A stretch of DNA of 64,000 nucleotides from Argentina anserina (taxonomy: Eukaryota; Streptophyta; Magnoliopsida; Rosales; Rosaceae). The notes beneath the pieces are model-generated. The model saw only the letters and a program-made list of their open reading frames with translations. It searched no databases and was not told where the DNA came from. The number at the start of each line of letters is the position of its first letter. Position 1 is the first letter of the stretch. Both the position numbers and the translations under genes were made by a program. Positions 1 to 9,139 of this stretch are shown piece after piece. The stretch spans positions 25,482,001 to 25,546,000 of the forward strand of contig NC_065877.1 of NCBI RefSeq assembly GCF_933775445.1, given 5' to 3'.

Positions 1-1178
1 CGACATTTAAGGTTTTACGTAACGCTTCTAAATTCACTTCTTATCTATTCTAGGTGATCGACACAACAAGTAAAGGATTCGAGTTCGGAATTGTGGAAAT
101 TACGCTCATGAATATAAGGTGAATAAATTCTCACAGTGACGAATCTAAGCTTGCGGAGATTCATAATTACGCTTAATTAAAAAGAATGAACCATGATATG
201 TATATGATATAGTGGATTGTGTATGTGTATAATTGGTAAAATAGGTACATATATATGGTTTGCTATACTATATATTGTCATAATTTCCGTTTGCGAATAA
301 GTTAATTATAGCGTTGATATTTATTTATTTGGCCATGTCTCTTTGATTTGTACAATATCATGTGATGATTGTTTGTACGTGGTTTTAACTTAAGTTATGT
401 TAAAACATTTTTTGGTCTGTGGACCTGTCTTCGGACGTGTTGGCATGTCGGAACTTAGCCTTGGCCGGCGACAGTTACAATACAATTAGAGTTCTAGTCT
501 GTCTGTCGAGGTACTAACATGAGGGGTAACAGAGGTGTACCAGCGCTTATGAGTGCCCATATTTTGGATATTGGGTAGCAAGTGGTTGCCCAATGTCGGG
601 TGGCGTACTAACATAAGGGGTAACAGCGGTGTACCAGCACTCATGAATACCTGTATGATAAATGTATTTGGGTAAACAGAGGAGTTTTCTGATTTCTCAT
701 GAGCACATATATATTCTGATATTATTGGACAACCAGATGGGTCGTCCAATGACTCATGAGTGCATTTATGATTAATGCCATATGTATTTTCTTATGTATT
801 TATTTGTGAGTTATATTGTTGTTTTACTGATACGAGCTGCAAAGCTTACCGAATTTGTGTTTACAATCCCGCTACACCTATTCGATGGTGTAGGGGATAA
901 TTCCGCAGGTGTGGATTAGCGGAATCGACGGACAACTCGGAAGACCTTCAAGTTGTTTTGTTTTATCTTGCGGTGAGGATTTAGAGGATTTTTACATTTC
1001 CATTATATAATGCTTGAATTATAAATTTGGTTTGTAATAATCAATTTAACTGAGTTGTACCATGAACTCAGTAATGATTCACTGAGACATTAAAATGATT
1101 TCGATTTATTGAGATTGTTTTAGAGTTTTTCATGGCTTCGAATTCGAGTTTCATACTCGAAATTTCGGGGTCGTGTTA
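1..1178 (+). repeat. 5' LTR of the chromovirus remnant, left end outside window
   Basis: The right end reads GGGGTCGTG-TTA two bases before the primer site; sister LTRs end TCGTGACA, so the last bases have mutated. It shares with the LTRs at 27-28, 36, 52-53, 55 and 61 kb the CTTCGGACGTGT motif, repeated GTAACAGAGGTGTACC and TCATGAGTACC phrases, and a CATACGAGCT...AAGCTTACC block. The promoter half lies left of the window. Confidence 0.85.
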
Positions 1179-1180
1179 GT

Positions 1181-1193
1181 TGGTATCAGAGCC
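1181..1193 (+). other. Primer binding site, initiator tRNA-Met
   Basis: TGGTATCAGAGCC, two bases after the LTR end, is complementary to the 3' end of plant initiator tRNA-Met. This fixes element orientation and the LTR boundary. Confidence 0.93.
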
Positions 1194-1465
1194 TAGTTCT
1201 GTATTTGGCGATTTATCAATATCATCTAAGAGCGATGGCCCGACTGCAGCGGACCCCCATGACATGCTCTTCGGTATTGATATGTCGCTGGGTACGCAAG
1301 AGTGTTAGGAGCCAGACCTTAAGGGTTAGTCCTCTAGTAAGTATTGTGACAATACTACGATGATTCACCTTCTTTCTAGATTCTTAAGTTAATATATGTT
1401 GGATCTATTTTGTTTAGATTCAAGACTTCACATGGATTGACTAAGTGTTTGAATGTTTCAAGGTG

Positions 1466-2248
1466 ATGAATTTGGAGAAGGGCCGTGCACAAGGTCGAGG
1501 ACGGGCGAGAGGTAGAGGCCGAGGTAGGGCTGGAGGCCGAGTCCGCAATGTGGAGAACCTCTATGAGGAGGCGGCACCACAGAAATAACAGGTTGACCCC
1601 GCGGCTGTTATTAGAGACGATGGTCGAGTGCTTAAGCTAATCAAGGACATCAGTAGTCTGTCAGCGTCAAAATTTCATGGGGGCTTGAATCATATGGTAG
1701 CGGATCATTGGATTGAGAGTATGGAAACCTACTTTTAGATGATTGTGTGCTCTGAGATAGAGAAGATCATGATAGCCACATTCTTCTTAAAGGATGATGC
1801 TCTGGATTGGTGGAAGAGCACGAGGCGGACTGTGGATGTGTCTACCTTGACCTGGGATGGTTGCACGACACTCTTTAGAGAAAAATACTTTCCAGCTACA
1901 GTGCAGAAGGATCTAGAACTTGAGTTCCTTGAGCTAGTACAAGGAGATATGACTGTCAGGGAGTATGAGGCCCGTTTTGCACAGTTGTATCGATTTGTCA
2001 GACCAATGGGTGCAACCTCCTTACCCCAGAAGTTTATGTGGGGACTTAAGCAAGAATACAAGACCATCATATCAGCACTTTGTCTGTCTACCAAGGAGTT
2101 GATGTATGAGAGTGCCCTGAATTTGGAGCAGGCTAAAAAGACTCGCAGAGGAGATGTGGAAAATAGAGATACTAGAAGAAATGGCAGGCCACGGGCCCTC
2201 CGGACAAAAGGGTGGATCTTGGAAGAGACCGAGCCCCAATTACCATGA
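1466..2248 (+). pseudogene. gag of the Tekay-like element, disrupted
   Basis: Gag is the capsid/nucleocapsid precursor of the particle. A first ATG at 1466 opens an Arg/Gly-rich N-terminus (GRAQGRGRARGRGRG) followed by the plant retrotransposon gag core, seen as ALDWWKS, FREKYFP, EFLELVQGDMTV and YEARFAQLYRF. In-frame stops at 1586-1588 (TAA) and 1736-1738 (TAG) split it; the last open stretch is 1739-2248. It ends before any CCHC zinc knuckle and passes straight into LTR-like sequence, so the C-terminus is missing. Confidence 0.85.
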
Positions 2249-2996
2249 ATAGTAATGTGAACAGTGTTTATGAACAGTTACGGTGAACAATACTCTGTAA
2301 ATATTAAATGTGAACAATGTTCAGTGAAACTGTAACTGTGAACAGTGTTTTAGTAAAACAGTACATTGGAACAATGTTTAGTAAACCAGTAAAACATGAA
2401 CAGTGTTATGTGAACAATGTTTTATGAACAACATTTAGCTGTACTGAAATCGTCACCTGATAATTTACGTATCATTTTTAAGCATTTTATCATGCTATTA
2501 GGTGACCGACGAAACGAGTGAGCAAACTACTTTCAGTGTCGTGGAAGTTACACGTATGAAATAAGGTGAGTAAATCTCACAATGATCATCATGATCGAAG
2601 TAATATTATAATTATTGAATTTAGTTAAGTTGTCACCATAGTCGTTGCATCATTAGTTTATAAAAATTATTTTAAAAATATGTTTTGGTTTAAATTACGT
2701 GAACTTGATCGTCTACGGTTCATGGGTAAGTGAAACGCTATTTTAATAAATGATTTTTAAAAATTTTTAGTGATTATGGACTATGGTGAATGTGAGTAAA
2801 TCTCACTATGACGAGTCTACCCTTGACGGTGACTCATATTTACGTTTCCTTAAAAATATTGAACTATGACATATATGTAATATAGTGAGTTGTGTATGTG
2901 TATAAAATGGTAAATACGATACATATATATGAGTTGTTATATTATATAGTGTTATGGTTTTTTATTTCAATTATGAGATTGTATTGTTTTGATTAG
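2249..2996 (+). repeat. LTR segment lying inside the element body
   Basis: This stretch matches the middle of the gypsy LTRs at about 54440-55200 and 60750-61450: runs of GAACAGTGTTTA, the CATTTAGCTGTACTGAAA block, AGGTGACCGACGAAACGAGTG and ATAAGGTGAGTAAATCTCAC. It sits in direct orientation between gag and the chromodomain, replacing most of pol. It begins abruptly after gag and stops abruptly at the chromodomain, so it looks like a recombination product, not a clean insertion. Confidence 0.75.
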
Positions 2997-2998
2997 TT

Positions 2999-3157
2999 GT
3001 GGCGGAGGTTCGTATTCTGGATAAATCCACTAAGAAGCTCCAGAGGAAGGAGGTAGAGCTAGTCAAGGTGTTGTGGAGCCATCATGATGAGGGCGATGCC
3101 TCTTGGGAATTAAAGTTGGATATGAAGACAAGATACCCCCAGTTGTTTGTTGAGTAG
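2999..3157 (+). pseudogene. Integrase C-terminal chromodomain, end of pol
   Basis: The open frame reads VRILDKSTKKLQRKE...VKVLWSHHDEGDASWELK...YPQLF and stops with TAG at 3155-3157. This is the typical last segment of chromovirus pol, a chromodomain that targets integration to chromatin in this clade. The rest of integrase is missing upstream, so only this tail survives. Confidence 0.85.
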
Positions 3158-3187
3158 AGAACTCGAATTTCAGGACGAAATTCCTTT

Positions 3188-3200
3188 AAGGGGGGTAGAT
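3188..3200 (+). other. Polypurine tract
   Basis: AAGGGGGGTAGAT lies directly before the 3' LTR start TGTAATGACCC, where plus-strand synthesis is primed. The second gypsy element has a similar tract before 59884. Confidence 0.85.
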
Positions 3201-3408
3201 TGTAATGACCCAATTTTTCGGAGTCAAATAAATTGAGTTCTTAGAAATTAATAGAGTTTGTAAAATTTAATAAACCACATTTGTCCTCTTCGCGACGTTG
3301 TTAGTCGAAAAACGGAACCGTTATCGAAAATTTTAATTAGGAAAACGTTACGTTTCCACGACGCGAGAATCAACTTTTACTCGGTCGCTCGTTTGTAAAA
3401 ACTTCCTT

Positions 3409-3444
3409 CACGAAAGTTGTAGAGATCGTCGATACGAGTTCGTG
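3409..3444 (+). promoter_or_regulatory. Conserved U3 hairpin motif, copy 1
   Basis: Outer arms CACGAA and TTCGTG enclose an inner arm pair around CGAT (CTCGT/ACGAG in most copies, ATCGT here). It lies about 80 bp upstream of the TATA box. Function is unknown. Confidence 0.55.
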
Positions 3445-3523
3445 AACACGTCACACGTTCTAATCGGACGTCGAACGTGAAAGTTATTAATGACAGAAGT
3501 TAGTTTCTGATTTTGGAAGTGGG

Positions 3524-3569
3524 TATAAAAAGGAGATTTTGAGAATTAGGGTTTCCATTTTCGGAAACC
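3524..3569 (+). promoter_or_regulatory. LTR TATA box and downstream palindrome
   Basis: TATAAAAA begins at 3524. GGTTTCC (3550-3556) and GGAAACC (3563-3569) form a 7-bp inverted repeat with a 6-base spacer where transcripts should start. Confidence 0.7.
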
Positions 3570-3665
3570 ATTCCTCTCACCCGCCTCCCTCTCCTTTTCT
3601 CTCTCTCTCTCCCCGATCTTCCTCCCCCTCCCTCTCGAAAATTCTTCGCCGCCGATCTCCTGTCT

Positions 3666-5522
3666 CAGAGCGTAGTGAGTACCAGGTTTTAGAGAACTGG
3701 CCCACCTCGGACGCGAACAGGAGGAAAAATAGCTTCGTGGTAGAGAAGGGGTGGGAGTATGGGCGCATTAACGGGGTAGAGTATCTCCCAGGGAAGCGTA
3801 TTCCCTCGCGATTTCAAGCCATTAATTGTAGGTTTCGATGCTTTACTAAATTTTGTTGTTACGGAATAACTGTTTGCTGACGCTACCTTCTTCTTTTTTT
3901 TGTTGCGTAGCTGGAAGGAGATTGGTGTTGTCGGAGCGAGAGGTTGATCGAGTAAATTGTGTGACATACCTTTGGAGGTGCCAAGGTGAGGAATTAGTCC
4001 ACGATTTGAAGGTATTGACGAACCCGTACCTCCTGTTCGAGCAAGGATTACTCCGTCGCCATCGTAAGTAGAAGTGCTACACTGTTCAATCTTCTATTCT
4101 TTGTTTATGGCGTACTAATCTGATGTTACATGTGCAGCTACGACGCTCTCGGTGAATAGGAATTTTGAAAAGTCGGAGCGCATTTGTTACGCCAGATTTC
4201 TCCAGTCGGAAGATCCCGACGTAATGCCGGATACTGAAGGACTAGCGGTGACGATGTTGCGACGCGTTATGTCCAAGAAGGTGGCGGTACCTACGAAGAA
4301 GGTGAATGCCTCGACGAAGCGGGTCGAGGATTCTCCCGCGGTCGTGGATCTACCGATTCCCTCGCACGCGAGCCTGCCAAATGAACATGGATTGCCGAGC
4401 CGCAGCGATGCGGAAGGAGTGGGCCGTATTGACGCCGATCCGCATCTGGCTGATCCGGCGGTGTCCCAAGAGACCGGAAGGAAGAAGAAGGTGCAGAAGG
4501 CGGGCGTGTCTTTGTGGAAAACAAAGTCATCTGTTGCTCCCGAAGATGTGGAGGATGTGACGTTGGAAGCTCCACATCCTAAAAGACAGAGGACCACGCA
4601 ACTGGCGCCCCTCACCTTCACAGAATCTCGGGTATTCGAGGATCTGTCCGCGTTAGACCGTAGTCCTTTGAGCCAACTAATAGCTCCGGAGCTGGAGAAG
4701 CTGGTTTTACTTAGCCAGCGTGCCGGGCTGGGGGGTTTGAGGCGGCCTGAAGAGTCTGGTCTGGACCTGCGGAGTCCACTCGGTCTAGCTACCACGAGGG
4801 CGGCAAAGATGATGTTCAACCTGCTTGATAAGGAGCGGGATGCTCTGGAGGAGCAGCGCCATCTCGCCGAAGTGGTTGAGCGGGACAGCACTTACGCGAC
4901 AAGGGTGTTGTCGCTGGAGAACGACTTGGCCAATGCTAAGGCCAAGTTGGAAAATTCGGCGAACCTCCAGGAGGAGCTTCGGTAGGGGGTTGCCCGTCGG
5001 GAGGTAGCTGAGTCGCTTGCCCAAGAGATGGTTGCGGAGAGGGATGCGGTGCAGTCTGCTCTTGCGGATACTGAGAAGCTCGTCAAGCGGATGAGCGAGG
5101 AGGCGGAGGCTGAGAAAACCTACGTAGCGGAGGAGGCTGCGTCCAGCGCCGTGGCTGCCTTCAAATCATCCACGGAAATGACCAAGTACTTGGAAGGGTA
5201 CTACATCACGGCCGTGGGTGATATGATAGCTCAGTTCCAGGAGCTGGAGATGCTTGATCCATCGGACTACGAGGTCCGGCTGGCGGAGAAGGGCTTGGAA
5301 GCCCCGCCCATGCCACATGAGGTGACTCCGCCCTTTTCGCAGCCTGCTCCTGCTGCGGAGGCCGAAGATGGTAAGAAACTTTCTGACTCTTCTTCTTCTG
5401 GTTTATCTTGTGATAATGACAGGTCTGATTCTAATCCGGAGACCCTTTCTCCTACTCCTCCATCTCAGAGCATCAGGATGCACAACCGCCGCAAGGCAAA
5501 TCGGGGGAAGCGGCGGGGCTAG
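3666..5522 (+). pseudogene. Spliced antisense ORF (aORF) of a Tat/Retand-type element
   Basis: Three exons join in one frame across canonical phase-1 introns: about 3666-3827, 3911-4063 and 4138-5522. Intron 1 (3828-3910) runs GTAGGT to TTGCGTAG. Intron 2 (4064-4137) runs GTAAGT to GTGCAG and has a TACTAAT branch-point-like motif. The product is hydrophilic: a basic, Pro/Ser-rich middle (KKVAVPTKKV, GRKKKVQK, HPKRQR) and a long C-terminal coiled coil (ERDALEEQ..., VAERDAVQSALADTEKLVKRM), ending in a Ser-rich acidic tail and RRKANRGKRRG. A TAG at 4983-4985 interrupts the coiled coil in frame. It lies convergent with minus-strand pol, between integrase and the missing 3' LTR, where Tat-lineage elements (Grande, Retand) are known to carry antisense ORFs. 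Function is unknown. The N-terminus is probably lost at the LTR junction. Confidence 0.7.
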
Positions 5523-5565
5523 AAGCTGCGAGTACCAGCGATGCGGTCTGAGCGACGTTGGCGTA

Positions 5566-6306
5566 TCAAGCTGCGGGGGAGGAGTAGGATAGGGTGATAA
5601 GATCTTTGTAATGCGTCTCTCGTCGCCGTAGTGCTTTATTTTCCTGTCTGTAATTTTTTGCATTTTTTTCTGTCCCTCTTGCCTTGCACCATTTGATGAG
5701 GTAATCGTTATTGAATTGTGTGCCGTTATCTGTGATGATAAACTCTGGCGTACCATAGCGGTAGATGATGTTGCGTTGCAGGAAGTTTTGAACCTTCTCA
5801 GTTGTAATGGCCGTCAGGGGCGCAGCCTCAATCCATTTGGAATGATAATCGATGCACACAATGACCCACTTGAATTGACATTTTCCGACGGGTAGTGGGC
5901 CAATCAGATCCATTCCCCAAAGGCAGTTAATCCACGGGCTGACTATGTATAATAGCGGTTCTGAGGGTTGGCGTGGTATGGGTCCATGAATTTGACATTT
6001 GTGGCACGATCTGGCGAGCTCCTGTGCATCAGAGGCTAGTGTGGGCCAATAATATCCTGTGCGGAGTGTCTTTGCAGCCAATGCGCGGCTGCCGTAATGG
6101 TTGCCACAATCACCGCTGTGGATTTCGTTCAAGATATGCTTGCCTTCTTTGGCTGTGACGCATCTAAGGTCGGCGTTCAGGAGACCTTTGCGATAGAGCG
6201 TGTTGTTCCGCAGGTAATATCTTACCGCTCGCCTCCTTAGTTGCTTTGCCATAGTCTCGTCTTCGGGCTGCCTGCCGTTACGCTTGAATGCTATTATTTC
6301 ATCCAT
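5566..6306 (-). pseudogene. Integrase of the Tat-type element, C-terminally truncated
   Basis: Integrase inserts the element cDNA. The HHCC zinc-binding part (HSGDCGNHYG ... CHKCQIHG) and the start of the catalytic core are visible: first Asp in GMDLIGPLPV, second Asp in FIITDNGTQFNN. The family then needs a Glu about 35 residues further on, but after YLIKWCKARG the frame becomes unrelated basic sequence (near 5690). The catalytic Glu and C-terminal domain are therefore lost. A linker with PRANNARAESLARLAT, broken by stops, joins it to the RNase H region upstream. Confidence 0.85.
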
Positions 6307-6492
6307 CCATGAGGCTTAGTCGCGCTCTACCTGGCATATCTGTTGCAAGGTCTGGTAAATGGAAGGATGGTGGAGAATTTCGACCCTGGTATCCTTGTGA
6401 CATTGGTGTGGTTGCGCCGTGGCGAGTCTTGCTAAGGACTCCGCTCTTGCGTTATTTGCCCTTGGTATTTGATTGATGTGGTACAATTCAAA

Positions 6493-7143
6493 TCACTTTA
6501 ACAGTGTTGTGGCGTACGCCAGGTAGGCTGCTAATTGTTCATCCTTGGCAGTGAAAGACCCGGTGATTTGATTGACTACGAGCTGAGAGTCGCTAAACAC
6601 ATTGATGATGGTGGCACCCGTGCTGAGGGCCAATTGTAGTCTTGCAATCAGCGCTTCGTACTCCGCTACATTGTTGGAGGCAGCAAAGTTGAATTTTAGA
6701 GCATACTCGAGTTCGAGTCCCCCCGGTCCGCTCAAGATGATCCCCGCTCCGCTAGATTTGGCGCAGCTGGAGCCATCTACATGCAAGTTCCATGGCGAAA
6801 TCTTGATGGGGTTGATGACATCATTTGGTACCATTTCCGTCATATCTCGGGGAATCATCTCTGCAATGAAATCAGCTACGGCTTGTCCTTTTATGGCGGG
6901 TCGTGGCTTGTATTCGATGTCGAATTCTGTCAGCTCGATAGCCCACTTGCTGAGTCGCCCGGAGTGTTCTGGATTCTGTAGTACTTGTTTGAGGGGCTGG
7001 TTTGTAAGTACGTGGATGCTATGAGCTTGGAAGTAGTGGCGCAGTCGTCTGGCTGTTACGATGAGCGCAATGGCTAATTGTTTCAGTGTTGGGTATCTTG
7101 TCTCTGGGCCGTTCATGGCCCTGCCTGCGTAGAAAACTGGCAA
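6493..7143 (-). pseudogene. Tandem RNase H domains (retroviral-type plus archaeal-type)
   Basis: The first part (PVFYAGRAMNGPETRYPTL ... HVLTNQPLKQVLQ ... GRLSKWAIELTEFDI) is the usual gypsy RNase H/connection region. The second begins WNLHVDGSSCAKSSGAGIIL and continues with AEYEALIARLQLA and VFSDSQLVVNQI. It supplies the Asp, Glu and Asp of an active archaeal-type RNase H. This second domain is diagnostic of the Tat lineage. An in-frame TAA separates it from the preceding DGTK at 7144-7149. Confidence 0.87.
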
Positions 7144-8417
7144 TTATTTAGTTCCATCACGGCGAATTAAGGCACTGCTGACCGCGGTTGTAGATACTGC
7201 GAGGTAAAGGTACAGAGGTTCTCCCGGTTGTGGGGTCGACAGTAATGGTATTGCGGCGAGGTAGTCTTTTAATCCCTGAAAGGCCTCTTGGCAGTCCGGT
7301 GTCCATTCGATCAGTTTACTCTTGAAGCGCCTTAACAGTTTGAAGAATGGCTCACACTTGTCAGTCAGTCTTGATATGAATAGAGATAGTGCCACGAGTC
7401 TGCCTTGGAGGGCTTCTACGTCTTTCTTAAGTACTGGCTGCGCCATATCCAGGATGGGTTGTATCTTTTCGGGATTTGCCTCTATGCCACGTTGACTGAC
7501 AATATAGCCCAGGAACTTTCGTGTTGTTACGCCGAAAAATATTTTTCCGGGTTCAATCGCATCTTGTATTTGTTGAGCACATTGAAGATGGTTCAGAGGT
7601 TGGCTACGTGGTCTTCGCCCTTTATGCTTTTGGCCAGCATGTCATCGACGTACACCTCAATTTCCCGACCGATGTGTTGGTTAAACATTTGTGTGACGCA
7701 ATGCACATACGTAGCGCCCGCATTTTTTAATCCGAAAGGCATGACGTTGTAACAATACAGCCCTCTGTCAGTGACGAATGTCGTAGCTTCCTGATCTGCC
7801 GGGTTCATGCGTATCTGATTGTATCCAGAGTAGGCGTCCATCATGCTTAGAAACTCGTGACCTGTCGTTGCGTCGATTAGTTGGTCAATTCTTGGTAGGG
7901 GGAAACTGTCTTTTGGGCATACTTTGTTTACGTTCTTGTAATCCACACACATTCGCCATTTACCATTAACTTTACGGACCATAACGCAGTTTGAGATCCA
8001 CTCAAGGTACTGCACTTCCCGGACGAACTTCATGCCTTTCAATTTGTCAACTTCTTGGCGTATTGTCGTGCTTTTTTCGTCGTCGAAGCTTCGGCGCTTT
8101 TGTTTAATTTGGTGTGCGGAAGGTTTGATGTGCAATTCATGCATGATGATGTCGGGCGAGATGTCGGGCATGTCCTCATAGGACCATGCAAAGACTTCCA
8201 TGTTGTCGCCCAAGAAACTTGTTAAATCTCTCTCCGTAGCGGGACTGAGAGTTGCGCCGACTTTGATATTGCGCTCCGGATGGTGTGGGAATGGCGTAAT
8301 GCTTTTTAATGAAGATTCAGGGTTTGCCGGTGTTTTGGCCTCGCATGGCGTAGTCTTCTGCTTGCTCTTGCCGTTCGATGTTTCGCCATCTCGTGCGTCG
8401 ACAACCTTGTCGGTCAA
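7144..8417 (-). pseudogene. Reverse transcriptase of the Tat-type element, frameshifted
   Basis: The frame from 8417 to 7593 holds the RT fingers and palm: FVREVQYLEWISN, KWRMCVDYKNVNKVCPKD, FPLPRIDQLIDAT, MDAYSGYNQIRMNP, YNVMPFGLKNAGATY and the catalytic YVDD in VYVDDMLAKS. Around 7545, after LNPEKYF, the frame shifts. Thumb sequence (VSQRGIEANPEKIQPILDM) continues in another frame into 7446-7144 (KDVEALQGRLVALSLFISRL). All domains are in normal order. Confidence 0.88.
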
Positions 8418-8529
8418 GTTTACTGTGGCGTGTACTGCCAGGATTTCGTGTCGGTTGCGCGTCTGTCGAATCGCACGTGTTTGACAATCTTTTGCTACGG
8501 ATTGTGAACCCCGGACCTGTCATGTTCCA

Positions 8530-8740
8530 TGCGCAGTTGGGAATTTTATGAGCATCATGTGTCCGGCGATAAAAGTTCGCATCCGGTTAAGTGTAGGCCG
8601 GGCGATGATCCCGTTGTAGGAGTTGTAGGTGTCGACTATGATGAACTCGGCTTCGACGCAAACCGTGCATGGTGTGGTCCCAATGCGTACTGTCATATAA
8701 TTCGAGCCTAGGGGTTGGGTTATGTCGCTAGAGAAGCTGA
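8530..8740 (-). pseudogene. Protease C-terminal remnant
   Basis: Minus-strand translation reads NPLGSNYMTVRIG, then FIIVDTYNSYNGIIARPTLN and MRTFIAGHMMLIKFPT. This resembles the last part of gypsy aspartic protease, in which YNxIxGRP precedes the linker to RT. The catalytic D-[ST]-G half is not present before the LTR sequence starting at 8789, so this is where the element is broken. Confidence 0.68.
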
Positions 8741-8992
8741 TTAGAAGAAGAAAAAAAAATATCGTTCTGACTCTTTCATTTGCTCCGGTGTAATACCCCG
8801 AATTTTCGGGATGAATATGTATAAATTTTGTAAAATTTTAAGCTTGGAATTTGAGTATAATCGCATTTTTCGCATTCTCGTCGATGTCAGGCAAAACGAA
8901 ACTAATCTTAGAAATTTAAATTGAAAAATGTTACGTTTTCTGTGATTAGAGAGTTGACTTTTATTCCGTCGCTCGTCTCTGAAAACATTCTT

Positions 8993-9028
8993 CACGGACA
9001 TTGTAAAGCTTGTCGATACGAGTTCGTG
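8993..9028 (+). promoter_or_regulatory. Conserved U3 hairpin motif, diverged copy 2
   Basis: The left outer arm is changed to CACGGA while the right arm TTCGTG is kept. The inner TCGATACGAG part is retained. Confidence 0.45.
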
Positions 9029-9105
9029 GACATGTGGCACACCTTAATCGGATGTCGAATGTGAAATTTATTATCAACGAAATTTGGTTTTCGGTCTTGG
9101 AAGGC

Positions 9106-9139
9106 TATAAAAGGATATTTTTTTGGAAACTTTCCAAAA
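9106..9139 (+). promoter_or_regulatory. LTR TATA box with a different downstream palindrome
   Basis: TATAAAAG begins at 9106. TTTTGGAAA and TTTCCAAAA (9121-9139) form a 9-bp inverted repeat around one base. The arms differ in sequence from those of the other LTRs. Confidence 0.6.

Larger units (their letters stand above)
1..3665 (+). mobile_element. Ty3/gypsy chromovirus remnant (Tekay/Del type)
   Basis: In order: an LTR cut by the window edge, an initiator-Met-tRNA primer site, a gag pseudogene, a piece of LTR where most of pol should be, the last about 50 codons of pol (chromodomain), a polypurine tract and the first about 460 bp of a 3' LTR. Long LTRs, this gag type and a C-terminal chromodomain fit the Tekay/Del lineage. 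Protease, RT, RNase H and the integrase core are absent, so the copy cannot be autonomous. The 3' LTR runs into Tat-type sequence near 3665. Confidence 0.8.
3201..3665 (+). repeat. 3' LTR, first ~460 bp (U3 and transcription start region)
   Basis: It begins TGTAATGACCCAATTTTTCGG and carries the conserved U3 hairpin (3409-3444), a TATA box (3524) and the post-TATA palindrome, then a CT-rich leader. LTR similarity ends near 3665, where sequence changes to exon 1 of the Tat antisense ORF. The exact junction was judged by eye. Confidence 0.8.
3666..8788 (-). mobile_element. Ty3/gypsy Tat/Retand-type element fragment
   Basis: Minus-strand pol runs from 8740 to 5566: protease tail, RT, RNase H, a second archaeal-type RNase H, integrase. 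An antisense ORF follows on the plus strand. The double RNase H and the antisense ORF downstream of pol are hallmarks of the Tat lineage. Both LTRs, gag, most of the protease and the integrase end are missing. LTR-type sequences of another family flank it at 3201-3665 and from 8789. Several stops and frameshifts make pol non-functional. Confidence 0.82.

Noticed and set aside
486..749. 87-codon minus-strand frame in the 5' LTR, similar to frames at 55343-55669 and 61625-61951
   Set aside because: It recurs only because the LTR sequence recurs. The three translations diverge, lie opposite to element transcription and show no domain.
1181..1193. Possible tRNA-Met gene sequence
   Set aside because: Only the short complement of the tRNA 3' end is present, next to an LTR end: a primer binding site, not a tRNA gene.
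4187..4891. 234-codon minus-strand frame
   Set aside because: Shadow of the antisense-ORF coding exon; Ser/Arg-rich, with no motif, and the plus strand has splice sites and a coiled coil.
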